Shown here piece after piece: positions 6,364-16,103 of a stretch of 64,000 bases of DNA; position 1 is the stretch's first letter, and the number at the start of each line of letters is the position of its first letter. The DNA lies in assembly GCF_030814715.1 (NCBI RefSeq), contig NZ_JAUSVO010000002.1, positions 806,001-870,000 on the forward strand. Direction: 5' to 3'. The position numbers and the translations under genes were made by a program. The stretch is from Kaistia dalseonensis (GTDB lineage Bacteria; Pseudomonadota; Alphaproteobacteria; Rhizobiales; Kaistiaceae). Below the pieces are notes generated by a model. It ran no database searches. It was not told the origin of the DNA and worked only from the letters and a program-made list of their open reading frames with translations.

Positions 6364-7029
6364 TCAGAGAACCTGCAGGCCGAAATTCGAGAGCAGGTCG
6401 GTCGCCTGGCTCCGCGATATGATGGCGCCTTTCAGCGTCGCGGCGGCGGCGAGATCGAGGGCGCCGAGATCGCAGCTCCTGAGATCGGCCCGTTCGAAGC
6501 GGCAATTGCGCAAGATCGTACCGCGCAGGCTGCAATCCTCAAAGGTCGCGTCGCGAAAATCGCACTCGCGCAATTCGGCGTCGCTGAAGTCCATCCGCAG
6601 CAGCGTCTTGTTGCGGAACGACACCTTGGGCAGGAAGGTGCTGACGAGCAGGCATTCCGCAAACTCGGTCCCGATCAGGCCGCTCTCGGCGAAATTGGCG
6701 CCGGTGAGCTTGCACTGGGTGAAGCGCGTCCGGGCGAGCCGCGATCGCGACCAGTCGGTATTGGCGAGGTCCGAGGCCTCGAACTGCGAGTCGAGTGCCT
6801 CGACCGACCGGAAGGTCGCGCCGCCGAGCCGGCAGCCGGTCCACCGCGTCTCGTTCAGCGTGGCGGCCGTGAAATCGCAGCCGGCGAACTGGCAGCGCTG
6901 GAACGAGATGCCCGTCAGGTCAAGCCTGGAGAAATCGAGCCCGCTGGCGTCGATGCCCTCGAAGGTGCGGATACCCTGCTCGATCGCGTCCAGCATGGTG
7001 GTCCGCTGCTCGCTTCCCCCGCTCGCCAT
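6364..7029 (-). CDS. pentapeptide-repeat protein
   Basis: 221 residues made largely of A(D/N)Lxx-type five-residue repeats, for example LDFSRLDLTGISF, CDFTAATL, SDLANTDW, LTGANFAESG and CDFRDATFEDCSL. Such repeats fold into a right-handed quadrilateral beta-helix. Some family members mimic DNA and protect gyrase, but most have no known role. No signal peptide or extra domain is seen. ATG 6996 (MLDAIEQ) is an alternative start. Confidence 0.88.
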   Translation of the reverse strand: MASGGSEQRTTMLDAIEQGIRTFEGIDASGLDFSRLDLTGISFQRCQFAGCDFTAATLNETRWTGCRLGGATFRSVEALDSQFEASDLANTDWSRSRLARTRFTQCKLTGANFAESGLIGTEFAECLLVSTFLPKVSFRNKTLLRMDFSDAELRECDFRDATFEDCSLRGTILRNCRFERADLRSCDLGALDLAAAATLKGAIISRSQATDLLSNFGLQVL

Positions 7030-7154
7030 TCGCCTGATTCTCCCGCTCCGGCCGCTCTATTCATACGGCCTTATCATGCGGGCCGGGGAAACGGCGCGTC
7101 AGGGAACAGGCTTCGACACGGATTGACGTGCGCCCCTCAGATTCCGAGTTCCCC

Positions 7155-7180
7155 CCTCTTTGGCTTTGGCCTAAAAGAGG
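7155..7180. promoter_or_regulatory. inverted repeat upstream of the SDR gene
   Basis: CCTCTTT (7155-7161) and AAAGAGG (7174-7180) are perfect complements, with GGC and GCC as an inner near-symmetric pair. The dyad ends 56 bp before the SDR start. It may be an operator for a sugar-responsive regulator, but no regulator gene is near. Confidence 0.3.
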
Positions 7181-7236
7181 CACGCGCGGCCTGCGGGCCG
7201 TAGATCAGATGCGAGAAATCGACGGAGGAATCGATC

Positions 7237-8001
7237 ATGACGACGGGCGCCATCTATCCGAGCCTGAAGGGCCGGACTGTTCTCGTCACGGGCGGCGGCA
7301 GCGGCATCGGCGAGGCGATCGTTCGCCACTTCGTCGCGCAGGGGTCGAAGGTCGGCTTCCTCGACATTGCGAAGGAGCCCTCGGAGAAGCTGGTCGAGGA
7401 ATTGACCGCAGCCGGCGGCTCCGTGCATTTCGAACCCTGCGATCTGCGCGACATCGCAGCGCTTCGCACCGCGATCGGCAATGTGCGCGCGAAGTTCGGC
7501 CCCATCACCATCCTGGTCAACAATGCCGCTCATGACCAGCGCCACAAGATCGAGGATGTGACGCCCGAATATTGGGACGAGCGCATGAACGTCAACCTGC
7601 GCCATCAGTTCTTCGCGGTGCAGGCCGTCATGGACGACATGAAGGCGGCCGGCGGCGGTTCGATCATCAATATGGGCTCGGTCACCTGGCTGGTTGGCCA
7701 GGGCGGCATGCCGGGCTATTCGGCGGCGAAGTCGGCGGTGCTCGGCCTGACGCGCAGCCTCGCGCGCGATCTCGGCCCGTTCAACATCCGCGTCTGCTCG
7801 GTCGTTCCCGGCTGGATCATGACGCAGCGCCAGATCGACCTCTGGCTGACGCCCGAGGCGGAGGCCGACCTGATGCAGAAGCAGTGCCTGAAGCGCAAGC
7901 TCTACCCGGACGATATCGCCAAGCCGGTGCTGTTCTTCGCCTCTGATGAAGCGTCTGGCTGCACCAACCAGGCCTATATCGTCGATGGCGGCTGGGTCTG
8001 A
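7237..8001 (+). CDS. SDR-family sugar dehydrogenase (D-xylose 1-dehydrogenase-like)
   Basis: 254 residues with the classical SDR layout: TGGGSGIG cofactor motif near residue 19, NNAA near 89, catalytic Ser in NMGSVTW, and Tyr/Lys in GYSAAKSAV. An Asp at the end of strand 2 (FLDIAKE) points to NAD. The start AIYPSLKG and the segment DVTPEYWDERMNVNLRH closely resemble Caulobacter XylB, which oxidises D-xylose to xylonolactone. A related aldose substrate (arabinose, galactose) is equally possible. GGAGGAA precedes the ATG. No lactonase or dehydratase gene of the Weimberg pathway lies next to it. Confidence 0.85.
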   Translation: MTTGAIYPSLKGRTVLVTGGGSGIGEAIVRHFVAQGSKVGFLDIAKEPSEKLVEELTAAGGSVHFEPCDLRDIAALRTAIGNVRAKFGPITILVNNAAHDQRHKIEDVTPEYWDERMNVNLRHQFFAVQAVMDDMKAAGGGSIINMGSVTWLVGQGGMPGYSAAKSAVLGLTRSLARDLGPFNIRVCSVVPGWIMTQRQIDLWLTPEAEADLMQKQCLKRKLYPDDIAKPVLFFASDEASGCTNQAYIVDGGWV

Positions 8002-8012
8002 GACGCGATCGG

Positions 8013-8046
8013 GGCCGTCATTCCGCTCGCGGCGGCAATGACGGCC
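8013..8046. terminator. bidirectional hairpin between SDR gene and cdd
   Basis: GGCCGTCATT (8013-8022) pairs perfectly with AATGACGGCC (8037-8046); the loop contains a second small stem (CCGC/GCGG). TTCT follows. It sits between convergent genes and is a likely terminator for both. Confidence 0.65.
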
Positions 8047-8056
8047 TTCTGGCGCC

Positions 8057-8473
8057 TCAGGGCGCGTAGGTCTCGACGAAGAAACTCGCCGGCAGCAGGT
8101 CTGAGATCGAGAAGGTCTGGCCCTTGCCGGTCGGGTCGACGCATTCGATCACGGTGCTCGCCGTCGAGAATTCCTTCAGCCGCTGGCGGCAGCCCCCGCA
8201 CGGCGTGCAGACGATACCGCCATCGACCCGGTCTGCGACGACGGTGATCGCCGCCACGCGGCGGCCGCTGGCCGTCGAGGCCTGCGAGATCATCTGCCCG
8301 AGCGCGGAGGTCTCGGCGCACCATCCCTCCGGAAAAGACGCATTCTCGACATTGGCGCCGGCGAAGATGGCGCCATCTTCCGTGCGAAGCGCGGCGCCGA
8401 CGAGAAAGTGCGAATAAGGTGCGTGCGCATTCTGGCGCACGGCGCTGGCGCGTTCGAAGAGTTCTGCGTCCAA
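8057..8473 (-). CDS. cdd: cytidine deaminase
   Basis: About 138 residues of the small tetrameric cytidine deaminase type. The zinc site is NVENASFPEGWCAET (Cys-Ala-Glu with the catalytic Glu) plus PCGGCRQ. It deaminates cytidine and deoxycytidine to uridine forms for pyrimidine salvage. There is no ATG in a sensible place. TTG at 8473 (reading LDAELFERA after Met) has AAAGGAG eight bases upstream and gives the family's usual length, so I take TTG as the start. Confidence 0.9.
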   Translation of the reverse strand: MDAELFERASAVRQNAHAPYSHFLVGAALRTEDGAIFAGANVENASFPEGWCAETSALGQMISQASTASGRRVAAITVVADRVDGGIVCTPCGGCRQRLKEFSTASTVIECVDPTGKGQTFSISDLLPASFFVETYAP

Positions 8474-8764
8474 GTCGGGGGCTCCTTTGGGCAAATGATG
8501 CCGCGCAGTCCGGCCCTCGGGCACGCCGATCGGGCCAGCGGATGCGCTGACAACCGAGAATAGTCGCCGCAGCAGGATTTGAAACGGAAATCGCATGCAG
8601 GCCGCAGTGCCGCATGACGTCGCGGGATGATGGTCGGCCGGGTCGCGATCTCGATGATCGGACGTCGGCAATGGTCTTTGTTGACCCTTTTCTGCACTTT
8701 CGGCTTTTCCTCGGACCCCGATCTTTCTATCACTGGCGCGGCGGGTGATCCTGAGGAGGGGCGC

Positions 8765-9187
8765 ATGAGCATCACGATGGTGACGACGACGGTGCCGCTT
8801 CGGCCCGCCTTGGCACTCGTCGCGCATGACCAGAAGAAGGACGACATGGTCCGTTTCGCGGTTGCGCATGCCGATCGTCTCTCCGCCTACGACCTCTTCG
8901 CGACCGGAACGACAGGCGCGCGAATCGCTGAGGCGCTGCCCAATCTGCCAATCACGCGCCTGAAGAGCGGCCCGCTCGGCGGCGACCAGCAGATCGGCGC
9001 ACTGATTGCGGAAGAGCGCGTTTCGGGCCTGATCTTCTTCGTCGATCCGCTGACGCCCATGCCGCACGACGTCGACGTCAAGGCGCTGACGCGCCTCGCG
9101 GAGCTCTACAACATCCCGATGGCGCTCAACCGGGCGACCGCGGAACTCGTTCTCGCCAATCACGGCGCGCTGAAGCGCCCGATCTGA
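8765..9187 (+). CDS. mgsA: methylglyoxal synthase
   Basis: 140 residues. The family blocks [29 protein letters not shown] (with the catalytic Asp) and FFVDPL are all present. The enzyme turns dihydroxyacetone phosphate into methylglyoxal, a relief route for phosphate-starved glycolysis. GAGGAGG lies five bases before ATG 8765. The gene for glucokinase follows 20 bp downstream, so the two are probably one transcript controlling entry to and overflow from glycolysis. Confidence 0.95.
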   Translation: MSITMVTTTVPLRPALALVAHDQKKDDMVRFAVAHADRLSAYDLFATGTTGARIAEALPNLPITRLKSGPLGGDQQIGALIAEERVSGLIFFVDPLTPMPHDVDVKALTRLAELYNIPMALNRATAELVLANHGALKRPI

Positions 9188-9207
9188 CCCCCTACGCACA
9201 AGGCATC

Positions 9208-10242
9208 ATGATCCAAGAAACCGCCGACCGCGCCTTCGTTCCCTTCCCGACGCTGATCGGCGATATCGGTGGGACCAATGCCCGTTTCGCACTGGTGCCC
9301 GATGCGACCGGCGAGGTCGTGCGTTTTCCCAACGCGCAGACGGCCGATTTTCCGGCGATTGACGACGCCATCGAGGCGACCGTCCTGCCGCATGCCAAGC
9401 CGCGCTCGGCCGTGCTGGCGCTCGCGGGCCCCGTCCAGGGCGATCAGGTGCCGCTCACCAATTGCCCCTGGGTGGTCGAGCCGAAGAAGATGATCGCGCG
9501 GCTCGGCCTCGACGAAGTCATCCTGCTCAATGATTTCGAGGCGCTGTCTCTCTCCCTTCCGGCGCTCGGCGAGGAGGACCTCGTGCGCGTCGGCGGCGGA
9601 GAGCCTGTCGCCAATGCGGCCCAGGTCGTGGTCGGGCCGGGCACGGGCCTCGGCGCGGCGGCTCTCATTCATGCGCGCGGCACGTGGTTTCCCGTGCCGG
9701 GCGAGGGCGGCCATGTCGATCTCGCGCCGGTCACGGCCCGCGATTTCGCGATCTGGCCGCATATCGAGGAACCCTTCGGCACGGGTCCCTACCGTCGCAT
9801 AGCGGGCGAAACGCTGCTCTGCGGCGCGGGCCTCGTCCGCCTCTACCGCGCGATCATTGCGGCCGACGGCGCACGGGCGCGCTTCGATGATCCCTCCGAG
9901 ATCACGGCGGCGGCGCTCGGCGGGTCCGACGGCGCGGCGGAGGAGGCCTTGTCGCTCTTCTGCATTCATCTCGGCCGCCTCGCCGGGAATCTGGCGCTCG
10001 CCTTCATGGCGCGTGGCGGCGTGTTCCTCGCTGGCGGCATCGCCGCCAAGATCGCGCCCTTCATCAAGGAGAGCGGTTTCCGCGAGGCCTTCATCGACAA
10101 GGCGCCGCACCAGGCGCTGATGGACAAGATGCCGACCTCGGTCATCGTTCATCCGGCGCCGGCCCTTGCGGGGATCGCAGCCTATGCCCGCACGCCCGAA
10201 CTCTTCGGCGTGGTGACGGAAGGGCGCCACTGGCGCAGATAG
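9208..10242 (+). CDS. glk: glucokinase
   Basis: 344 residues of the bacterial Glk (ROK-independent) family. The ATP-binding GDIGGTNARFAL is near residue 18, the catalytic region is LLNDFEAL, and a second phosphate motif is GPGTGLGAA. It phosphorylates glucose to glucose 6-phosphate in the cytoplasm. It follows mgsA closely, an arrangement common in rhizobia. The stop is only 5 bp from the convergent DUF2442 gene. Confidence 0.95.
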   Translation: MIQETADRAFVPFPTLIGDIGGTNARFALVPDATGEVVRFPNAQTADFPAIDDAIEATVLPHAKPRSAVLALAGPVQGDQVPLTNCPWVVEPKKMIARLGLDEVILLNDFEALSLSLPALGEEDLVRVGGGEPVANAAQVVVGPGTGLGAAALIHARGTWFPVPGEGGHVDLAPVTARDFAIWPHIEEPFGTGPYRRIAGETLLCGAGLVRLYRAIIAADGARARFDDPSEITAAALGGSDGAAEEALSLFCIHLGRLAGNLALAFMARGGVFLAGGIAAKIAPFIKESGFREAFIDKAPHQALMDKMPTSVIVHPAPALAGIAAYARTPELFGVVTEGRHWRR

Positions 10243-10247
10243 TTGCC

Positions 10248-10490
10248 TCAGGCGACCCGCATCAGGCTGACGACGGCGATTTCCTCGTCGACATCGGGCC
10301 AGCGCAACGCTTCGCCGGTGCCGACGAGCTGCCAGTTGGCGCGTTCGGCCTCGCTGCTGGCGAGGAGCTTTTCCGACCAGGCGAGCGGTACGGAGAGTTC
10401 GCGGCCATCGGCGAGGCTGACCAGGATCATATCCTCGGTCACGAAGGCGTCGATTGCGCGCGGATCGGGCTTGATCGCCGGAGGGGTCAT
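10248..10490 (-). CDS. DUF2442 domain protein
   Basis: 80 residues, matching the DUF2442 pattern: VSLADGRELSVPLAWSEKLL, then ERANWQLVGTGEALRWPDVDEEI. Members are often encoded near toxin-antitoxin-like DUF4160 genes, but no such partner is present here. ATG 10490 has GGAGG upstream. Function unknown. Confidence 0.85.
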   Translation of the reverse strand: MTPPAIKPDPRAIDAFVTEDMILVSLADGRELSVPLAWSEKLLASSEAERANWQLVGTGEALRWPDVDEEIAVVSLMRVA

Positions 10491-10563
10491 GCCCTGCCTC
10501 CCTGGACTCGGTTGGTTCGAGCGCCGCGCAGCACGCGGGCCGTGTGATATCCGCTTGATTCTA

Positions 10564-13017
10564 TCACGTGCCGCGCGGCTTTGCCCGGTTGGTCGCCTGC
10601 GCCGAGACGGGGTCGTCGGGCCAGACATGCTTGGGATAGCGTCCGCGCATGTCGGAGCGCACGTCCTTCCATGACCCGCGCCAGAAGCCCGGCAGATCCT
10701 TGGTGATCTGGATCGGCCGATGCGCCGGCGAAAGCAGCGTCACGGTCAAGGGCACCGCTCCGTCACCGACGGCTGGGTGCCGATCGAGGCCGAACAGTTC
10801 CTGGACGCGGATTTCCAGCACCGGGCCATTCGGGTCGGAATAATCGATCGGCAGGCGCGAGCCGGATGGTGCGTCGAAATGGGTCGGGGCCAGCCGGTCG
10901 AGCGCGGCCCGTCGATCCCACGGCACCAGCGCCGAGAGCGCGTCATGGAGCAATCCGGCATCGATCGCGTCGAGCCTGCGCTTGCCGATGAGATGGGGCG
11001 CCAGCCAGTCGTCCAGCGTGTCGGTCAAGGCCTCGTCCGAGACATCCGGCCATGCGTCGCCGAATCGGGCATGCAGAAAGGCGAGGCGCGCGCGGAGCGC
11101 TCCGGCGCTGCCGGCGAAGGCGAGCGAGCCGATCCCGCGCCGCTTGATCTCCTGCAGCAGCGCGACGGCAATCGCCGCGTCGGACACTTTCTGGATCGCG
11201 GTATCGCCGAGGATCAGCCGACCCAGCCGACGGATCTTGCGGCCACGGACCGAGCCGGTCGCAGGGTCGAACGCGATGCTCTCCTCCTCGACGATGTCAG
11301 CGCGAAACGCAGCCTCTATCTCGGCGCGTGATAGCGGCGCCGCCGTCAGGATGCGGGCATTCTCGGCCGCGCCCTGGAGGCTCGCGACGGCAAGGAAAGG
11401 CTCGCGCGCGAGCGCATCGGCCGCATCGAGCTGGCCACCGCGCCCATTCGCCATGACGAAGGCGCCGGGTGCACCGCGCGCCATGGCGACGCGATCGGGA
11501 AAGGCGAAGGCGAGCACGGCGCCGGCTTGTTCGGCGGCGTCCCGGCCGGCCTCCGGATTGGCGCCGACTTCGCGCGTCCAGCGCGCGGCGAGGCCGAGTG
11601 ATTCGCGGCTGCGCGGATCGCGCGCGGAGAGGACGCGGCGAACCCGCTCGCGCAGATCGACATCATTGCCGCCGAGGCCGGTCTCGCTCAGCACGGCTGC
11701 GATCACGCCGGCCAGTCCGCCGAGATCGAGTGCCGCGGCGCGGCGCAGCATGTGGCCGAGACGGGGATGAAGCGAGAGGCGCGCGAGCCCGCGTCCTTCA
11801 TCGGTCAGCCTGCGGCCAGCATCGAGCGCGTCGAGCCGCTGCAGCAGGGCGACGGCCTCCTCCCAAGCGGGTTTCGGCGGGGGATCGAGAAAGGCGAGCC
11901 CGGAAGGATCAGAAACGCCCCAGCTCGCAAGGTCGAGCGCCAGCGGCGCGAGGTCGGCTTCCAGCATTTCCGGGCGGTCGAAGGGCTGCAGCGCGGCCGT
12001 CTGGCCTTCATCCCAGAGCCGGTAGCAAACCCCTGGCTCGGTGCGCCCCGCGCGTCCACGCCGCTGGTCGGCGGCGGCGCGGGAGACGCGGCGGGTTTCC
12101 AGGCGCGTCAGCCCGGTGGCCGGCTCATAGATCGGCGCCCGGGCAAGGCCGCTGTCGATCACGACCCGCACGCCCTCGATGGTGAGCGACGTCTCCGCGA
12201 TCGAGGTCGCCAGCACGACCTTGCGCTTTCCCGTCGCGGCCGGCTTGATCGCGCGGTCCTGCGCGGCGAAATCGAGCGCGCCATAGAGCGGCGCGATTTC
12301 GACATCGGCGCCGACACGGCCTTCGAGCCGCTCCGCGACGCGGCGAATCTCGGCCTGACCCGGCAGGAAGACCAGAATGCTGCCGCTCTCGGCGCCGAGC
12401 GCGCGGCGCACGGCGTCGGCGACATCATCCTCGATGCGGCGCGCGGAATCGCGTCCGATATGGCGCGTCTCGACCGGGAACATCCGGCCGAGGCTCTCGA
12501 TCACCGGCGCGTCGTTCAGCAGCCGCGCGACGCGGGCGCCGTCGATCGTGGCCGACATGACGAGAATGCGGAGATCGTCGCGCAGCGCCCCTTGGCTGTC
12601 GAGCGCGAGCGCGAGGCCGAGATCGCCGTCGAGGCTGCGTTCGTGGAATTCGTCGAAGATCACGGCGGCGACGCCGTCGAGCGCGGGATCATCGAGGATC
12701 ATGCGCGTGAACACGCCCTCGGTGACCACTTCAATCCGCGTTTTCGCCGAGATCCTGCGCTCGAGGCGGACGCGGTAGCCGACCGTGCCGCCGACATCCT
12801 CGCCCAGCGTCTGCGCCATGCGTCGGGCTGCCGCGCGCGCGGCGAGCCGGCGCGGCTCCAGCATGATGATGCGGCGATCGTCCCGCCAGGATGCATCCAG
12901 CAGCGCGAGCGGCACCCGCGTGGTCTTGCCGGCGCCCGGTGGGGCGACGAGCACGGCAGCGGGCTTATCGTCGAGCGCGCGCTTCAGGTCCGGGATGACA
13001 TCGTCGACGGGAAGCAT
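10564..13017 (-). CDS. hrpB: ATP-dependent helicase HrpB
   Basis: 817 residues of the DEAH/DExH helicase family HrpB. Visible are Walker A APPGAGKTT (about residue 25), the DEFHER box, VMSATIDG (motif III), RRGRAGRTEPGVCYRLW (motif VI) and the long HrpB-specific C-terminal part ending near the QITKDLPGFWRGSW signature. The cellular job is poorly known; it is thought to act on RNA. It is a single gene at full family length with an ATG start (MLPVDD). Confidence 0.95.
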   Translation of the reverse strand: MLPVDDVIPDLKRALDDKPAAVLVAPPGAGKTTRVPLALLDASWRDDRRIIMLEPRRLAARAAARRMAQTLGEDVGGTVGYRVRLERRISAKTRIEVVTEGVFTRMILDDPALDGVAAVIFDEFHERSLDGDLGLALALDSQGALRDDLRILVMSATIDGARVARLLNDAPVIESLGRMFPVETRHIGRDSARRIEDDVADAVRRALGAESGSILVFLPGQAEIRRVAERLEGRVGADVEIAPLYGALDFAAQDRAIKPAATGKRKVVLATSIAETSLTIEGVRVVIDSGLARAPIYEPATGLTRLETRRVSRAAADQRRGRAGRTEPGVCYRLWDEGQTAALQPFDRPEMLEADLAPLALDLASWGVSDPSGLAFLDPPPKPAWEEAVALLQRLDALDAGRRLTDEGRGLARLSLHPRLGHMLRRAAALDLGGLAGVIAAVLSETGLGGNDVDLRERVRRVLSARDPRSRESLGLAARWTREVGANPEAGRDAAEQAGAVLAFAFPDRVAMARGAPGAFVMANGRGGQLDAADALAREPFLAVASLQGAAENARILTAAPLSRAEIEAAFRADIVEEESIAFDPATGSVRGRKIRRLGRLILGDTAIQKVSDAAIAVALLQEIKRRGIGSLAFAGSAGALRARLAFLHARFGDAWPDVSDEALTDTLDDWLAPHLIGKRRLDAIDAGLLHDALSALVPWDRRAALDRLAPTHFDAPSGSRLPIDYSDPNGPVLEIRVQELFGLDRHPAVGDGAVPLTVTLLSPAHRPIQITKDLPGFWRGSWKDVRSDMRGRYPKHVWPDDPVSAQATNRAKPRGT

Positions 13018-13082
13018 GGTGCGTTAGCCAGGATCCCGCCGCGCGTGGCGGAGGGCGAAGAGGAAAAATCGCACCGAAGGGA

Positions 13083-13928
13083 TTATTCCGCGGCTTCCGG
13101 GCTCACTTCGGCGTGGGCTTCTTGAACCTTGAGCTCGTCGAGACGCGGCATGGAGATGATGTTGTAGCCGGAATCGACGAAATGGATCTCGCCGGTCACG
13201 CCGGCGCCGAGATCCGACAGCAGATAGGTCGCGGTGCCGCCGATCTCCTCGATCGATACGGTCCGGCGCAGCGGTGAATTGCGCTTCTGGAAATTGTACA
13301 TGAGCCGCGCATCCGAAACGCCCGAGCCGGCGAGCGTGCGAACCGGGCCGGCCGAGATCGCATTGACGCGCACGCCATCGCAGCCAAAGTCCATGGCGAG
13401 ATAGCGCACCGAGGATTCGAGCGCCGCCTTGGCGACACCCATGACGTTGTAGTTCGGCATGACGCGCGTGGACCCGCCATAGGTCAGCGTCACGATCGAG
13501 CCGCCCTTGGTCATCAGCGCCGCGGCGCGCTTGGCGATCTCCGTGAAGGAGAAGCACGAGATGACCATCGTCTTCACGAAGTTCTCGCGCGTCGTCTCCG
13601 CGTAGCGGCCCTTGAGCTCGTTCTTGTCGGAGAAGGCAATGGCGTGGACGAGGAAATCGATCGAGCCCCATTCGGCTTTCAGCGCATCGAAGACGCTGTC
13701 GACCGAGCCGACGTCCTCGACATCGCAGGGAAGCAGCAGCTTGGCGCCGACCGAATCGGCCAGCGGCTTGACCCGGCGGCCAAAGGCGTCACCCTGATAG
13801 GTGAAGGCAAGCTCGGCACCATGGGAGGCGAGGGTCTTGGCGATGCCCCAGGCGATCGAATGATCATTGGCGACGCCCATGACGAGGCCGCGCTTGCCGC
13901 TCATCAGGCTGCTGATAGATCCCGTCAT
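13083..13928 (-). CDS. fabI: enoyl-ACP reductase (NADH), FabI
   Basis: 281 residues, FabI-type SDR: GLVMGVANDHSIAWGIAK binds NADH, VHAIAFSDKNELKG, and the Tyr-x6-Lys catalytic pair is in NYNVMGVAKAAL. It makes the last reduction in each cycle of fatty acid elongation. With fabB and fabA upstream on the same strand it forms the rhizobial fabA-fabB-fabI group for unsaturated fatty acid synthesis. A 13-bp hairpin sits in the 121-bp gap from fabB, so it may have its own promoter. Its product is the target of diazaborine and triclosan in other species. Confidence 0.95.
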   Translation of the reverse strand: MTGSISSLMSGKRGLVMGVANDHSIAWGIAKTLASHGAELAFTYQGDAFGRRVKPLADSVGAKLLLPCDVEDVGSVDSVFDALKAEWGSIDFLVHAIAFSDKNELKGRYAETTRENFVKTMVISCFSFTEIAKRAAALMTKGGSIVTLTYGGSTRVMPNYNVMGVAKAALESSVRYLAMDFGCDGVRVNAISAGPVRTLAGSGVSDARLMYNFQKRNSPLRRTVSIEEIGGTATYLLSDLGAGVTGEIHFVDSGYNIISMPRLDELKVQEAHAEVSPEAAE

Positions 13929-14014
13929 AATCCTCGTCTACTTTTTTGCTCGAGCCAACCGCTTCCCCCGAAACGATCACGCAGCCTAACTGATTGTTTC
14001 AACACGTGAACTGG

Positions 14015-14042
14015 ACCTGAAGCAGTGTGCACTGTTTCAGGT
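14015..14042. terminator. strong hairpin between fabB and fabI
   Basis: ACCTGAAGCAGTG (14015-14027) pairs with CACTGTTTCAGGT (14030-14042), 13 bp with one mismatch and a 2-base centre. It starts 8 bp upstream of the fabB stop side end, in the fabB-fabI gap. There is no T-run after it on the coding (minus) strand, so it could be a mRNA-processing/partial termination hairpin or a protein-binding palindrome. Confidence 0.45.
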
Positions 14043-14049
14043 TCGGGCG

Positions 14050-15276
14050 CTAGCTCACATAGCGCTGGAAGACGAGCGAGGCATTCGTGCCGCCAAAGCC
14101 GAACGAGTTGGACAGCACGGTGTCGATCTTCGCATCGTCGATGCGCTTGCGCACGATCGGCATGTCGGCGAAGGCCGGGTCGAGCTCTTCGATATTGGCC
14201 GATTCCGCGATGAAGCGGTTGTTGAGCATCAGCAGCGAATAGATCGATTCGTGCACGCCGGTCGCGCCCTGCGAATGGCCCGTCAGCGACTTGGTCGCCG
14301 AAATGGCCGGGCAATCGTCGCCGGCGCCGAACACTTCACGGATCGCTTCCATTTCCTTCAGATCGCCGATCGGCGTCGAAGTGGCGTGCGGGTTGATGTA
14401 GTCGATCTTCTCGCCGACCGTGGAGATGGCCTGGCGCATGCAGCGCGCCGCACCTTCGCCCGACGGCGCAACCATGTCGGCGCCATCGGAGGTGACGCCA
14501 TAACCGACGATCTCGCCATAGATCCGCGCACCGCGCGCCTTGGCGACTTCGAGTTCTTCGAGCACCAGCACGCCGGCACCGCCCGAGATCACGAAGCCAT
14601 CGCGGTTGACGTCATAGGCGCGCGAGGCGACGGCCGGGCGGTCGTTGAACTTGGAGGAGAGGGCGCCCATCGCGTCGAAGAGGACCGACAGCGTCCAGTC
14701 GAGCTCTTCGCAGCCGCCGGCGAACATCCGGTCCTGCTTGCCGTACTGGATCATCTCATAGGCATTGCCGACGCAGTGATTGGAGGTCGCGCAGGCCGAC
14801 GAGATGGAATAGTTCACGCCCTTGATCTTGAACCAGGTCGAGAGCGTTGCGGAGGGCGAGGACGACATCGCTTTCGGCACGGCGAGCGGGCCGACCTTCT
14901 TGGACGAGCCGGAGGCGAGCGCCTTCTGCGCCGCCTCTACGATGGTGCGCGTCGACGGACCGCCGGAGCCCATGATGATGCCGGTGCGCTCATTGGAGAT
15001 TTCACGCTCCTCGAGGCCCGCGTCGCGAATCGCCTGGTCCATTGCGACATGGTTCCAGGCGGTGCCGCCGCCGTGGAAGCGCATGGCGCGGCGATCGACG
15101 ATCTCGGCCGGATCCAGCGTCGGCGCACCGGCGACATGGCTGCGGAAGCCGTGATCGGCATAGTCCTTTACGAAGGAAATGCCGCTCTTCGCCTCGTGCA
15201 GGCTCGCCAGCACTTCCTGGGTGTTGTTGCCGATGGAAGAGACGATCCCCATCCCCGTCACGACGACCCGCTTCAT
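14050..15276 (-). CDS. fabB: 3-oxoacyl-ACP synthase I, FabB
   Basis: 408 residues. The catalytic Cys is in [10 protein letters not shown], and the two His are in [11 protein letters not shown] and [12 protein letters not shown], a complete Cys-His-His triad. FabB elongates cis-3-decenoyl-ACP made by FabA and so feeds unsaturated fatty acids. It lies 79 bp downstream of fabA. The length and order are those of the alphaproteobacterial fabAB pair. Confidence 0.95.
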   Translation of the reverse strand: MKRVVVTGMGIVSSIGNNTQEVLASLHEAKSGISFVKDYADHGFRSHVAGAPTLDPAEIVDRRAMRFHGGGTAWNHVAMDQAIRDAGLEEREISNERTGIIMGSGGPSTRTIVEAAQKALASGSSKKVGPLAVPKAMSSSPSATLSTWFKIKGVNYSISSACATSNHCVGNAYEMIQYGKQDRMFAGGCEELDWTLSVLFDAMGALSSKFNDRPAVASRAYDVNRDGFVISGGAGVLVLEELEVAKARGARIYGEIVGYGVTSDGADMVAPSGEGAARCMRQAISTVGEKIDYINPHATSTPIGDLKEMEAIREVFGAGDDCPAISATKSLTGHSQGATGVHESIYSLLMLNNRFIAESANIEELDPAFADMPIVRKRIDDAKIDTVLSNSFGFGGTNASLVFQRYVS

Positions 15277-15355
15277 CGTTTTCTCGTCCTTAAATAGAAA
15301 GAGCGTACCGCTCGGTTAGCGACCGTTCCGACCCCTTGCGGGCCGGACCTGCCGA

Positions 15356-15883
15356 TCAACCGACGGCAGGCTGCGCCTCGCCCTGGAACAGGCCGACGCG
15401 AAGGTCCTTGGCGCGATAGATGGTGACGCCATCGGCTTTCAGCCAGCCATCGCCGATGCCGAGCACCAGCTTCGAGCGCAGGACACGCTTCAGGTCGACG
15501 CCATATTCGACCAGTTTCACGCTCGGCAGCACCATTCCGGAGAACTTCAGTTCGCCGGTGGAAAGCGCGCGGCCACGGCCGGGAGAGCCGCTCCAGCCAA
15601 GGAAGAAGCCCAGCATCTGCCAGAGCGCATCGAGGCCGAGACAACCCGGCATGACAGGATCGCCCTTGAAGTGGCACTGGAAGAACCAGAGGTCCGGCTT
15701 CACGTCGAGCTCGGCGCGGATATGGCCCTTGCCATATTCGCCGCCTTCTTCGCTGATCGATGTGATGCGGTCGAACATCAGCATGGGCGGCAGCGGGAGC
15801 TGCGCGTTGCCTTCACCGAACAATTCGCCTCGCCCGCAGGCGAGCAGAGCTTCATAATCAAAGCTCGACGGGCGGTCTGCCAT
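15356..15883 (-). CDS. fabA: 3-hydroxydecanoyl-ACP dehydratase/isomerase FabA
   Basis: 175 residues. The hot-dog-fold active site is [15 protein letters not shown] (His) with Asp in LGLDALWQ. FabA dehydrates 3-hydroxydecanoyl-ACP and isomerises the product to the cis-3 form, the branch point to unsaturated fatty acids. In many rhizobia the iron regulator irr lies next to fabA; here the upstream neighbour is instead a small secreted protein on the other strand. Confidence 0.95.
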   Translation of the reverse strand: MADRPSSFDYEALLACGRGELFGEGNAQLPLPPMLMFDRITSISEEGGEYGKGHIRAELDVKPDLWFFQCHFKGDPVMPGCLGLDALWQMLGFFLGWSGSPGRGRALSTGELKFSGMVLPSVKLVEYGVDLKRVLRSKLVLGIGDGWLKADGVTIYRAKDLRVGLFQGEAQPAVG

Positions 15884-16103
15884 GCCGTCGGTCTACCTCT
15901 TCTTCGGTCGCGGCATGGTCATGTCGACCGGCCGGCACCATATTTGGTGGAGCGGGAACCGTTGCGGCCCCGCTTGGATCGTGGCCTTCCTAACATAGCC
16001 TCCCCCTGTTCGAAAGCCCGTGCGGCAGGCAGGACAAGGCCTCTTTGAGCGATATGTTCAGGGATACGGGGCGCGGATATCCTTCGACGCCGAAAGGAAT
16101 GAC

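Noticed and set aside
15884-16103. irr regulator gene next to fabA
   Set aside because: Expected from rhizobial synteny, but this gap codes for nothing recognisable and the next gene is a small secreted protein.
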